From positions 372,001 to 436,000 of the forward strand of contig NZ_MSCW01000005.1 in assembly GCF_001981305.1 (NCBI RefSeq): a stretch of 64,000 nucleotides of DNA. Reading direction: 5' to 3'. Below, piece by piece: positions 48,016 through 56,644 of this stretch. Both the position numbers and the translations under genes were made by a program. Position 1 is the first letter of the stretch; every line of letters begins with the position of its first letter. The DNA comes from Marinobacter lutaoensis. Its GTDB lineage: Bacteria > Pseudomonadota > Gammaproteobacteria > Pseudomonadales > Oleiphilaceae. The notes under the pieces were generated by a model. It did no database searches, was not told where the DNA came from, and was given only the letters and a program-made list of their open reading frames with translations.

Positions 48016-48984
48016 TTACCCGGGCAGGAAATCGATCGGGAAACGAACACGGCGAGTGCCGACCTCATCGGCACCGAAGTTGAACAGCCGTACACGCAGG
48101 GCAATCCGCTGTTCCAGTGCGGGATGGTCCAGCTCTGAGCTGACCACCTCGCAGGCGGACACCGACCCATCCGGCTCAATCACCAGCTCAAGCAGCACCT
48201 TGCCCCGCAGGGTCGGGTCCTGGCGAAGTTCGCGTTTGTACAGCGAATACAACACCGTCTTCTGGGCGTCGAACACCCGCCGGATGTTGCTCATACTGCG
48301 TTCCTTCGCCACCGGCGCCGCCGAAGCCATAACCGACTCCCGGACCGGTTCCGGTTCCGGCGCTGGCACCACCTCCCGAGCCCGATGACCGGCCACCGCC
48401 ACCGTCGCCTCGGGCACCGGTGGTGCCGCCCCAGGCCCACCACTGCCGGCCAGCACCTCCGCCGGTGCGGCTTCGGGCCCGGCCGGGGCGGCATCGTCCC
48501 GCAGGTTGGTCCGTAGCGACGGCCCCGCCCCCTGCCCTGGGGCTCTGAGCGCAGCCAGGCGCTCCTTCATGGCCAGCAGTCCAGACCGGGAAGCCACCTG
48601 GCGCGCCTGCTCTGGGCTCTGGGATACCGGCGCCGGTGGCCGTGGCACCGCAACCGGTTCGGACACCGTCGCGACCGGAGACGAGACCTCGATCTCGGTG
48701 GGTTCCGGCGGTGGCGCGGCCGGCGCTTCCGGTTCCGACACCACCGGCTCCGGCCTGGCCACCGGCTCCGGCGGCTGAATCAGACGTACCAGCTGGGGCG
48801 GCACCGTCTCCACCTCGGCCCGCTCCCGGGCCGGCAGTTCGACCCCCGGCAACCAGATCGCCGGCACCAGAAACACGGCGCACACCAGCGCCAGCAGCCC
48901 AAGGAAACGGCCCTGCTCCGACCGGTCCCGGGACCAAGGCAAGCTCGCCGTATCCGGACTGAACCCTTGCCCGGCCTCAGCCAT
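48016..48984 (-). CDS. TonB/AgmX-like periplasm-spanning protein
   Basis: 322 residues. Short cytoplasmic start, one membrane helix (FLGLLALVCAVFLVPAIWLPG, about 27-47), a long Pro/Ala/Glu-rich periplasmic stalk, and a C-terminal TonB-like domain of the AgmX/PglI type (about 235-322: IRRVFDAQKTVLYSLYKREL, GKVLLELVIEPDGSV, VRFPIDFLPG). It would carry conformational energy from the ExbB/ExbD motor across the periplasm. Last gene of the nine-gene operon, overlapping the second ExbD gene by eight bases. In Myxococcus the AgmX-type domain occurs in GltG and GltJ, so GltG-like is a reasonable label. Confidence 0.88.
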   Translation of the reverse strand: MAEAGQGFSPDTASLPWSRDRSEQGRFLGLLALVCAVFLVPAIWLPGVELPARERAEVETVPPQLVRLIQPPEPVARPEPVVSEPEAPAAPPPEPTEIEVSSPVATVSEPVAVPRPPAPVSQSPEQARQVASRSGLLAMKERLAALRAPGQGAGPSLRTNLRDDAAPAGPEAAPAEVLAGSGGPGAAPPVPEATVAVAGHRAREVVPAPEPEPVRESVMASAAPVAKERSMSNIRRVFDAQKTVLYSLYKRELRQDPTLRGKVLLELVIEPDGSVSACEVVSSELDHPALEQRIALRVRLFNFGADEVGTRRVRFPIDFLPG

Positions 48985-49459
48985 GGTCCACCTCCGGCTC
49001 GACCGCCAATCGTACTTGGCGGAAGTCGGCGTCGATGCAGGTGGACAGGATCCGGCGCAATACCCGGTAATCGGTATCCCGGGCTGCCAGCACCGTAATC
49101 GCCAGCCCCGTCGCCGGCACCACGGCCACCCCAGCACGCTGCCGCAGCAGGGCCTCGGACAGTCCGGCGAGCGGCCCCTCCTCGCTCTCCGTCAGCCGAT
49201 CCACTTCCCGCCCCTGCAACCGAACGCTGCGCCCCTCCAGCTCGACCGTCAACGCCTCGGCGGCCGGCTGCCCGGCGACAGCGTTGGGCAACGGGATTCC
49301 GGCGCGGTTCTCAAGGACCTTTACATCGGATGAGTTCACCATCAGGAAGAACACCAGCAGGGTGAAGATGTCCATCAGGGACACCAGGTTGAGTCCCCCG
49401 GCGGCGCGCCGATGGTCCGGCTGCCGGCGCAGACGCCGGGGTCTGTTCCGTGGTTTCAC
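48977..49459 (-). CDS. ExbD/TolR-type motor subunit with the conserved Asp
   Basis: 160 residues. Basic N-terminus, one membrane helix (LVSLMDIFTLLVFFLMV) and a periplasmic domain. Asp30 in SLMDIF sits where the proton-conducting Asp of TolR/ExbD lies. GTG start overlaps the stop of the preceding ExbD gene (GTGA), with GGAGG upstream. In an Agl-type system this would be the AglQ- or AglS-like subunit that conducts protons. Confidence 0.9.
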   Translation of the reverse strand: MKPRNRPRRLRRQPDHRRAAGGLNLVSLMDIFTLLVFFLMVNSSDVKVLENRAGIPLPNAVAGQPAAEALTVELEGRSVRLQGREVDRLTESEEGPLAGLSEALLRQRAGVAVVPATGLAITVLAARDTDYRVLRRILSTCIDADFRQVRLAVEPEVDHG

Positions 49460-49986
49460 GAGTCACCTCCCGGGCCGGCTTCCGGGATGGGCGCCAGAGT
49501 CCGGCCTTCCGGCGCATCCTGCAGCGCGATGTCCGGAAACAGCTCCCCCGGCACAACGCTGGCTGCCACCACCGCCGGATAAGTACGCAGGGTCTCCATC
49601 GCCCGGACCAGGGTCTGGTAATCGATGCCGCGGGCCACTTCCAGGGTAATACCGGTGGTGCCCGGATGCCCGGACTTGATTCCCCGCAACAGCCGCCTGA
49701 GACCGGCAAAGTCCTGCTGGCCGTCCCTGGCCGGCAGGACAGCCAGCGCCCCCCGCCCACGGTCGGCCACTGCCACCCCTTCGGGAAGCAGCGTGACCAC
49801 CAGATCCAGCGACCCCGGCTCGCTGCTCCCGGTCGGGGTCCACTCCGGGAATCGGAGCTCAATCACCCGCAGCTGGCTGAACACCATGCCCAGCAGCAGC
49901 ACCGGTACCAATACGATCATCAGGTTCAGGAACGGCGTGATATCCAGGTCCGGGGACAGACGCGTTCTCGGATGGCGACGCTTCAT
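49456..49986 (-). CDS. ExbD/TolR-type subunit with Asn at the proton site
   Basis: 176 residues, the first of two ExbD genes. LDITPFLNLMIVLVPVLLLG is the helix; the residue matching the ExbD/TolR Asp (TPFIDVM in ExbD) is Asn21 here. The periplasmic part is longer than usual and ends Gly/Pro-rich. ATG at 49986 has a GGGGGG site; the frame is open six codons further. A subunit without the Asp is expected to be structural within a heteromeric stator. Confidence 0.88.
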   Translation of the reverse strand: MKRRHPRTRLSPDLDITPFLNLMIVLVPVLLLGMVFSQLRVIELRFPEWTPTGSSEPGSLDLVVTLLPEGVAVADRGRGALAVLPARDGQQDFAGLRRLLRGIKSGHPGTTGITLEVARGIDYQTLVRAMETLRTYPAVVAASVVPGELFPDIALQDAPEGRTLAPIPEAGPGGDS

Positions 49987-50029
49987 CGGAACCCCCCGGC
50001 ACAAAAACCGACTCGGTACGATCCGGCCA

Positions 50030-50680
50030 TCAAGCCGGCACTCCGGACGCAGCGGCGGTATCGGACATAAGATTCAACAGCCGGACCCCAGCCATTTCGA
50101 AACTGTCGACGATCTCGTTGGTCCGGGTCTGCAACAGGGCGTGGAACATCAGTAACGGGATAGCGGACATCAACCCGAACGCGGTGGTGTTCATCGCCAC
50201 GGATATGCTGCCAGACAGCAAACTGGCCTTCTGGGAGGGGTCGGCCGCGGCCACGGCGGTGAACGCCGAAATCAGGCCGATGATGGTGCCCAGCAGCCCC
50301 AGCAGGGTCGCGATGTTGGCCAGGGTGGCCAGGTACTGGGTCCGCTTTTCCAGACGGGGCAGCACCTCCATCAACCCTTCTTCCATGGCGTACTCCACCT
50401 CCTCCCGACGGCTGTTCGCGAGCAGGCGACCGAGCCCGGCGGCCATGATCCGGCCGATGGCGCTGTCGGACTGGCTCGCGGCCTTCATGGCACGGCGGTA
50501 GTCGCCCTGACGCAGCAGGGGCAGGATTCCCTTCTCGAAGGTCACCCGGTTCCTGCGCCGGACGGACAGCAGGTACAGGAAGCGCTCCAGGCTGATGGCC
50601 AGCCCGAGGGCCAGGACACAGCCAATGGGGTACATGAAGATCCCCCCTTCCTGAAAAAATCGGATCATGGTTTCCAGCAT
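50030..50680 (-). CDS. MotA/TolQ/ExbB-type proton channel subunit
   Basis: 216 residues with three membrane helices (about 14-35, 112-136, 156-180). LATLLGLLGTIIGLISAF and AMNTTAFGLMSAIP are the conserved TolQ/ExbB motifs with the Thr residues lining the proton path. Forms the motor with the two ExbD proteins encoded downstream, 43 bases away. One TolQ plus two TolR is the AglR-AglQ-AglS composition. Start ATG with GGGAG upstream. Confidence 0.93.
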   Translation of the reverse strand: MLETMIRFFQEGGIFMYPIGCVLALGLAISLERFLYLLSVRRRNRVTFEKGILPLLRQGDYRRAMKAASQSDSAIGRIMAAGLGRLLANSRREEVEYAMEEGLMEVLPRLEKRTQYLATLANIATLLGLLGTIIGLISAFTAVAAADPSQKASLLSGSISVAMNTTAFGLMSAIPLLMFHALLQTRTNEIVDSFEMAGVRLLNLMSDTAAASGVPA

Positions 50681-50707
50681 GTCGGTTCTCCCATGGTGAC
50701 AGCACGG

Positions 50708-51046
50708 TTACGGATGGCGCTCCGGGTACTCCAGCGTCAAGGGGTCGAGGCTGTCCCGAAAACGCCAGAGATTGTCGAAGGCCCGGGGATCCAGAAGTCC
50801 TTCCAGCTCCGGCGCCTGCTCGGGCAACGACGCCTCCGGGTGGCGCGGGAGCGTGGGGGCCTGCCAAGGCAGGATGAACAGCATTCGGGGATTATCCTCG
50901 CCGGGACGGGCAGCCAGCCCCTCGATGGTCAGCGCCGGGACCGCCGCCGTCCCGCTCACCGAGTCCGGCCCGGCGTAGGCCCAGGGTAATGGCAGCAGCC
51001 AGAGCAACAGCAGTCCGGTCAGTCTCCGGTGGGCTCTGCCGCTCAT
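50708..51046 (-). CDS. Small secreted protein of the ExbBDD-TPR operon
   Basis: 112 residues, not recognised. Signal peptide GLLLLWLLPLPWAYA; the mature part is about 85 residues, Pro- and Leu-rich, with MLFILPWQAPTLPR and FDNLWRFRDSLDPLTLEYP. No Cys, so not a lipoprotein. Overlaps the TPR lipoprotein gene by four bases and precedes the ExbB gene by 27, so it is an integral member of the operon. Confidence 0.75.
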   Translation of the reverse strand: MSGRAHRRLTGLLLLWLLPLPWAYAGPDSVSGTAAVPALTIEGLAARPGEDNPRMLFILPWQAPTLPRHPEASLPEQAPELEGLLDPRAFDNLWRFRDSLDPLTLEYPERHP

Positions 51047-51513
51047 GGCGCCAGCCTCCGTTCCAGGTCGGCGACCCAACCCGCCACGTCAGGCGCGTCG
51101 TCCCCGGTCAAATCAAGGTACGCCCGGTAATGAACCAGGGCGCAGTCCAGTTGCAGCAGGTACAGCTCGCAGAGGACCGCCAGGTTGTAGTGGAGGTCCG
51201 GCACCCCGGGCGAATGGCGGATGCCGTCGTCGAGCAGTCGCGCGGCCTCGGCGTAGCGATGCCGTTCCGCCAGCGCCAGGGCGAGATTGTTCACCGCCAC
51301 GGCATCCTGCGGATTGAGCGCCACCGCCTGCTGCCAGGCGTCGATGGCGGCGTCCTCGCGCCCGGCCTGCCAGTCCAGGTCCCCTCGCCTGGCCAGCACC
51401 GACGCCCGATCCGGGTCCCGGGGCACGGCGGAACCACCGGTTTCCGGGGTTGCCGCGCAGCCCGCCAGCCACAGCAGGACCCCGAACACAGCCATGCGCT
51501 CACGCCCCGTCAT
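51043..51513 (-). CDS. TPR lipoprotein (GltE-like)
   Basis: 156 residues. The signal sequence ends in the lipobox LAGC at Cys19, so it is a lipoprotein; Ala-Ala follow, which suits transport to the outer membrane. Three TPR-like helical pairs follow (DAAIDAWQQAVALNPQD, VNNLALALAERHRYAEAARLL, DLHYNLAVLCELYLLQLD). GGAGGTGA precedes the ATG, and the gene overlaps the end of the 935-residue TPR gene by 14 bases. Size, lipidation and neighbours resemble Myxococcus GltE (AglT). Confidence 0.85.
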   Translation of the reverse strand: MTGRERMAVFGVLLWLAGCAATPETGGSAVPRDPDRASVLARRGDLDWQAGREDAAIDAWQQAVALNPQDAVAVNNLALALAERHRYAEAARLLDDGIRHSPGVPDLHYNLAVLCELYLLQLDCALVHYRAYLDLTGDDAPDVAGWVADLERRLAP

Positions 51514-54307
51514 TCGTCACCTCCGGGTGCCATTCCATCCAGCGTACCTGGCGTTGGTAGCGCCCAGGGTGCATCCGGGCCAGGGCCTCCAGGCTTTTGC
51601 CAATCCATTCGTCGTACCCGGTCTTCGTGATCCGTTGATGATTCGCCTCATGCAGGGCAATGGCCTCTTCCTCAAACGGGTAGGCTTCCTCCTCCAGCAG
51701 AACGCGGTACTGCAGGGCTTCCAGTTCATTCAGGCTCCCGGGCACCTCCGATGCCATCAGGTCCCGGGCCAGTTGCCGGTACAACTCGGCCCGGAGGAAC
51801 AGCACCTGTGAGCGGACCGCCTCGCCCCCCAGCCGTTCTGCTTGCTCCAAACGCTGCCGGACCGCCGCCAACGCACGTTCCTTGCGGGCCAGGGCGTCCT
51901 CGAGCGGCTGAACCAACGGCAAGGACCGGAACCGGTCCGCTGCCCGCCGGGCCAGCACCCATGCGCTGTCGGTGGCCCACGCCAGGGTCTGGTCGGAATG
52001 CCACGGGCTGTCCAGCTCGGCGCGCACCAGGGCTTCGTGCCAGGGTTCGGGTATCGCCTCGGTGGACAGCAGCCGATGCCTCAGACGCTGCAACCGGCGG
52101 TGATCCGGCCCCTCGATAGGCACCGGTGAGGTCGCCAGGTACTGGCGATAGAGTGCGTTACGGGCTTCGATGTCGCCGGCATCGTGGTACAGCTCCGCAG
52201 CCCGGAGCCGGTCCGGCCAGGGATTGGCCAGGTCACGGGCCCGAGCCAGCAGCTCATCGGCCGCACGCCGCGGCTGGCCGGAACGGCTGTAGGCAAGCAC
52301 CAGCTTGTCACGGATGCGGACCGCCAGCGGATGGTCCGGATAATCGTGACGAAACCGTTGCAGCTGATGGATGGCGTCCTGCCACTGCGACGCTCTAAGT
52401 AGGGTGTTGGCGGCATCAAAGCGGCCCTGAATGGCGACCTCCGACCCAGGCAGAACGGTTTCGATCCGCAGAAAGTGGGCCACTGCCAGCGGCACGTCAC
52501 CCTGATCCGCGGCCTGCGCGCCCTGATGGTAAATGGACTCGGCCAGTTGTCGGCGCAGCTTGGCCTCCTCCCTGGCCGCCTCCGTACCGGCGCCGTGGTG
52601 CAGGGCCAGGGCCTGCCGCCAGGCCCGCTCCGCCGATGCGAACGCGCCCGCGGCTTGCCGTACCCGGGCAGTCACCAGCCAGGCGGCGTAGCGCTCGCTT
52701 GGCTGCGCCAGGGGGTGGACCTGTACCCGCCGGGCATACACCTGCGCCCGGTTGCCGTTGCCCAGGGTCAACCACCGTCCGGCCACGTCCGCCAGGGCCC
52801 CGGTTCCCCGGGGATCGTCGGGGTAGGTTTCGGTAAACCGGTCCACCGCCGCCGACAGTGACACCAGGGCGAGGCTCTGATCCGCCGCGGCCAATCGCCC
52901 GACCCGATCGATCAGAACCCTGACTTCGGCCCAGGCCGAGTCCACCGCGGCATCATAGCCGGGAACCTGGTAGCCCGCCGTCCGGAAGGCCGCCAGCGCA
53001 GGCGCCTGCCGCCCCGCCCCCAGCCATGCATCGCCAGCCAGTCGCCAAAGGGGCCCCGGGGCCACCACTCGCATCGCCAGACGCTGGTATTCAGCGGCGG
53101 CCGGGGCGTACCACTCGGCGGCGCCGGCCAGGTCGCCAGCACGCCGGAGGGCTGAGGCGTTCACGTAGCGGGAGTCGGCCCAGGCACGGGCAAACCGGCG
53201 CCAGCGTTCCTGGTGTCGGGCGTCCAGGCGCCGGTACGCCGCGTCCTCCCGGTAAGCGGCGACGTAGTCCGCACGGGCGCCCTCCGCCCGGTCCGGCTGC
53301 CCCGCCGCCTGCCAGACCGAGATGATCTGGTCACGGAAATCCGGTACCGTCGGGTGTTGGGGATACCGGTTCACGAACGCCTGATTGACCGCCACTGCCT
53401 CCTCGAACCTCCCTTGCTGGGTGTAAACGTCGGCCAGCCGGTCGTACAGCAAGGCAGCCCAGGCCGGCAGCGTCGGAGCTCTGGCCAGCCAGGTATCCAG
53501 AGCGGCAACCCCGCCGGTGCGGGCGGCCATCATTGCCAACACCCGCAGGGTATCGTCGAGGGTATCGATGGAGGCTTCAGGCACCCGGGCCAGGCTTGGT
53601 GCATCCGGCAGGAACTGATCCAGTACCGCCATGAAGGTAATGGTGGCCCGCCTCCAAGCGGCTTCGCCCTGTTTGAACTGGCTCCAGCCCATCATGTAGC
53701 GGGCCTTGGCCTTCAGGTCCGGGCGGCCGGAGCCCGCCAGCAGCGCTTGGTAATGGCTCTCGGCCTTTGGGTACTGGCCGCCGGCGAAGGCCGCCTCGGC
53801 AATCCGGAACTGGGCCTCCGGCACCAGCGGAGAGTCGGGATACAGTCCCACCAGCTGCTCAAGCCGCTCGACGGACCGGCCGGGTTGTCCGGTCAGAGCA
53901 TACGCCTTAGCCATTTGATACAGCAGTTCATCAAGTCGCCCGGAAAACGCCCCCCGGGACAGGATGGCCTCGTAGCTGGCCAGTGCGTCCCGGTACAACC
54001 CAACTTCCTGTTCGGCGGAAAGGCCGAGCTCCAGGCCGGAACGGTCACGGATCTGGGCCAGCCGGTTGAGCGCATCAACCCGCACTTCGGGCTCGCCGGA
54101 GGTCTCAAACAGGCGGCGATAACGACGCGCGACTTCTTCCGGCGAGATGGCCGGCAAGGGGCGGTTCTCAAAGGTCAGGAACACGGGGTGCATGTCGGCC
54201 AGGGTTTCACCGTCACGGCCAAGTTCAACGCGGAAGGACTCCTGGCCCGCGGCCGGCCCGGCCAGCATCAGAACAAGCAGCAGTACTGGGGAAACCGGCC
54301 GCTTCAC
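51500..54307 (-). CDS. Large periplasmic TPR protein (GltD/AgmU-like)
   Basis: 935 residues with a signal peptide (VLLLVLMLAGPAAGQ) and TPR-type helical repeats over most of its length (for example LDELLYQMAKAYALTGQPGR, PEAQFRIAEAAFAGGQYPKA, LADVYTQQGRFEEAVAVNQ). No membrane helix after the signal, so periplasmic. GTG start with GGAGG seven bases upstream, overlapping the preceding stop (GTGA). Resembles the long TPR protein GltD of the Myxococcus gliding machine in position and design; sequence identity could not be tested. Confidence 0.82.
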   Translation of the reverse strand: MKRPVSPVLLLVLMLAGPAAGQESFRVELGRDGETLADMHPVFLTFENRPLPAISPEEVARRYRRLFETSGEPEVRVDALNRLAQIRDRSGLELGLSAEQEVGLYRDALASYEAILSRGAFSGRLDELLYQMAKAYALTGQPGRSVERLEQLVGLYPDSPLVPEAQFRIAEAAFAGGQYPKAESHYQALLAGSGRPDLKAKARYMMGWSQFKQGEAAWRRATITFMAVLDQFLPDAPSLARVPEASIDTLDDTLRVLAMMAARTGGVAALDTWLARAPTLPAWAALLYDRLADVYTQQGRFEEAVAVNQAFVNRYPQHPTVPDFRDQIISVWQAAGQPDRAEGARADYVAAYREDAAYRRLDARHQERWRRFARAWADSRYVNASALRRAGDLAGAAEWYAPAAAEYQRLAMRVVAPGPLWRLAGDAWLGAGRQAPALAAFRTAGYQVPGYDAAVDSAWAEVRVLIDRVGRLAAADQSLALVSLSAAVDRFTETYPDDPRGTGALADVAGRWLTLGNGNRAQVYARRVQVHPLAQPSERYAAWLVTARVRQAAGAFASAERAWRQALALHHGAGTEAAREEAKLRRQLAESIYHQGAQAADQGDVPLAVAHFLRIETVLPGSEVAIQGRFDAANTLLRASQWQDAIHQLQRFRHDYPDHPLAVRIRDKLVLAYSRSGQPRRAADELLARARDLANPWPDRLRAAELYHDAGDIEARNALYRQYLATSPVPIEGPDHRRLQRLRHRLLSTEAIPEPWHEALVRAELDSPWHSDQTLAWATDSAWVLARRAADRFRSLPLVQPLEDALARKERALAAVRQRLEQAERLGGEAVRSQVLFLRAELYRQLARDLMASEVPGSLNELEALQYRVLLEEEAYPFEEEAIALHEANHQRITKTGYDEWIGKSLEALARMHPGRYQRQVRWMEWHPEVTNDGA

Positions 54308-55953
54308 GGCGATGCCTCCCCCAGCGTTTCCAGAGCCAGATATTCGTAAAGATGGGCGATGCGTTGCTCCGCCTTGCCCAAGGCGCGGGCCATCCGCTGG
54401 TCCTGCCGGTTCACGTAGTCGAACGCCAATGCGTCAAGGCGGGCTTCGGCCCGGCGACGAAGCTCGGAAACCTGTCGTAGGTATGCCTCGCCGAGCGTGC
54501 GATACTCGCCGATCCGCACCCGGGAATCGCCGTTACTAGCGGGCGCGGACAGGTCGTTCAGGGCATGAGCAGCCAGCACCAGGGACTGTTCCAACTCAAA
54601 CCACGGTCCCTGACGGGTGGCGGACACCTGGGTCCGGGCCGCCCGCACCCGTTCCAGAAGGGTCTGATTGCGGGCGCTCAGTTCGGGCAGTCGCCCCGCG
54701 TCGCCGTGGCCACGGGCCAAGGTTTCAGCGAACAGCGCGAGGTCACGACTGGTACCGATCAGTTGCTGTTCCAGGCCCTGAAGACGGGCCACGGCGGCCA
54801 CCGCCTGCTGGGCCTCCGGCTGTTCCAGGAAATCCAGAAGATAGGCCAGGCGTGGTTGCTGAAGCGTCCGGTTGTCGGCCAGGAACCATTCCACGTCATC
54901 GTTGCGGGCGGCCTGCACCAGGGCCGGATAGGCCCCCCGGTCATGGATGTCCCGGGCCAGGGTCCGTAAGGTTACCCGCTCGCTTTCGTATGCGGCATTC
55001 GCGGCGAGGTAGGCTTCCCCAGCCTGCCCCAGATAGCCGGCACGGTCGTAGCCCTGCCCCATGCCCAGCCACGCATCAGCGGCACCGGGATAGGCCAGCG
55101 GGAACTTACGGGCCCGGTGCCAACTCTGCATGGCTGCCCGATAGTTACCCTGAGCCATGCGAGCCAAGCCATGGAGGTATAAAGCCCGGGGCGTGGAGGT
55201 GCTGGTCAGGGACACTTGCTCCAGAAAGCCCAGGGCTTTGCCGGGATCGCCGTTGCGGTACGCCAGGTAGCCGGAACGTATCAGGATACGGTCGCGCAGC
55301 GCCTTGGCGCGTTCCGGCAGCGGGTCCTTGGCGGTCATGGCGAGCGCCACCCGCAGCGCCACCAGGGCCCGAGTCGGGCTCAGATCTTCCTCCGCGTAGT
55401 GACGGGCAAGGTTGACGTATCCCGACGCCGCCCAGTAACCCTCGGGCATCCGCGCCAGCCGGTCACCGGCCTGGTCCGCCTGGCCGGATCGCAGCGCCAG
55501 CATGGCGAGCTGATACAGCGCCTCCTGGGTCGCCGTCGCCGGACCCAAGCGGGCAGCCTGTTCGAACCGGTCCTGCGCCGAGGTCTGGTCGCCGTTGGCC
55601 AGCGCGGCGCGAGCCAGTACCAGGGCGGCTTCACCACGGTGCCAGGGGCCCTCAAGCACCTGCTGGAATTCTGCCAACGCCCGCTCACGGAAGCCGGCCT
55701 GGTACCAGGCCCGGGCCCGAAGAAAGGGAGCCGATGCGCCGGATAGCCCGGGCAGGTGTCGCAGGGCCTCCGGCAGATCGCCGGTGGCCAGCGCGTAACG
55801 AATACGCCCTTCCCTCAGCCGTTCGGGTGCTGGCGGCTCCGAGGCCGAAGCCGGCAGCATCAGCAGCATCAGCAGCCCCAGGGTGCCGCGACGAAACCAC
55901 TCTAGGCTCGAACCGGACACGGCGCCGTTACTTCCATTCGGTAAAGGTGACAC
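54304..55953 (-). CDS. Periplasmic TPR protein (GltC-like)
   Basis: 549 residues. A hydrophobic signal segment (TLGLLMLLMLPASAS) is followed by TPR-like helices (ALVLARAALANGDQTSAQ, EALYQLAMLALRSGQADQAG, LYLHGLARMAQGNYRAAMQ) and a helical C-terminus (RRRAEARLDALAFDYV, RALGKAEQRIAHLYEYL). GTG at 55953 gives the longest form, overlapping the upstream gene by 26 bases; GTG at 55920 just after the upstream stop is an alternative. Likely works with the adjacent TPR proteins. Confidence 0.8.
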   Translation of the reverse strand: MSPLPNGSNGAVSGSSLEWFRRGTLGLLMLLMLPASASEPPAPERLREGRIRYALATGDLPEALRHLPGLSGASAPFLRARAWYQAGFRERALAEFQQVLEGPWHRGEAALVLARAALANGDQTSAQDRFEQAARLGPATATQEALYQLAMLALRSGQADQAGDRLARMPEGYWAASGYVNLARHYAEEDLSPTRALVALRVALAMTAKDPLPERAKALRDRILIRSGYLAYRNGDPGKALGFLEQVSLTSTSTPRALYLHGLARMAQGNYRAAMQSWHRARKFPLAYPGAADAWLGMGQGYDRAGYLGQAGEAYLAANAAYESERVTLRTLARDIHDRGAYPALVQAARNDDVEWFLADNRTLQQPRLAYLLDFLEQPEAQQAVAAVARLQGLEQQLIGTSRDLALFAETLARGHGDAGRLPELSARNQTLLERVRAARTQVSATRQGPWFELEQSLVLAAHALNDLSAPASNGDSRVRIGEYRTLGEAYLRQVSELRRRAEARLDALAFDYVNRQDQRMARALGKAEQRIAHLYEYLALETLGEASP

Positions 55954-56464
55954 GGGGCTGGTAATCCGGCGCGGGGGCGGCCACGGTCAGTTCCACCACC
56001 AGGGCCCCGGGTGGTTTGATGAAGGACCGTACCGCCTCACGCCGGACGAAGGACTTGTCTGCCGCCCGGGCGGTAATCACCGCCTTGAGGCGGTGTTGGC
56101 CGGTGGCCAGGTTGCCGATGTAAAGTTCCTGGACGCCTCCGGCCTCCAGGGCGCTGCGTTCACGGTTCTGATACAGGTGCGAGGCCACCGGTTGATCATC
56201 CAGGAACAGCTCGATGGCATCCAGGTCCAGGGTTTCCCGCTCGGCCAGGGACAGGAATACGCTCAGGCGGGTGTGGGTGGGGTACAGCAGCTGGCGTTCC
56301 AGGGACCGCACCGACGCCAGGTGTTCATTGACCTGGGCCGACAGGGACTCAATATCGTCGTCGAGGCTGGCGGCAACGCCCGTGTGCGAGATCAGGGTTG
56401 CGGCGGCCCAGGCAAACCACCAGGGCCCCCGCCGGCATCTTGTTGTTGAGTGTAAGCCGTACAT
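55928..56464 (-). CDS. Secreted protein of unknown function, first gene of the operon
   Basis: 178 residues, not recognised. Basic start and a hydrophobic signal segment (GPWWFAWAAATLISHTGVAA), then a helical stretch SAQVNEHLASVRSLERQLL and a beta-rich part (LDAIELFLDDQPVASHLY, LYIGNLATGQHRLKAVITA) that looks like an immunoglobulin-like or similar domain. AGGAG stands five bases before the ATG. It opens the nine-gene ExbBDD-TPR operon and so is probably a dedicated component. Confidence 0.78.
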   Translation of the reverse strand: MYGLHSTTRCRRGPWWFAWAAATLISHTGVAASLDDDIESLSAQVNEHLASVRSLERQLLYPTHTRLSVFLSLAERETLDLDAIELFLDDQPVASHLYQNRERSALEAGGVQELYIGNLATGQHRLKAVITARAADKSFVRREAVRSFIKPPGALVVELTVAAPAPDYQPRVTFTEWK

Positions 56465-56477
56465 CGGTCTCCTGCCC

Positions 56478-56496
56478 TGCCGGCCCGGAGCCGGCA
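56478..56496 (-). promoter_or_regulatory. Leader hairpin ahead of the ExbBDD-TPR operon
   Basis: TGCCGGC (56490-56496 read on the minus strand) and GCCGGCA (56478-56484) flank a five-base loop, ending four bases before the AGGAG ribosome site. No U-tract follows, so it is not a terminator. It could affect message stability or initiation. Confidence 0.3.
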
Positions 56497-56644
56497 ACGT
56501 CTTGTAACAAACCGACAGGAAGCGTAACACCCGGTAACCAGAAAGAACGGTATCCAGATCACCAAATGGCAAAGAGGGATGTCGAATTAATTTACAGAAG
56601 GGGCATGACCGGCCAACGGCAATCCCGGGCCACGAACAACAGCT

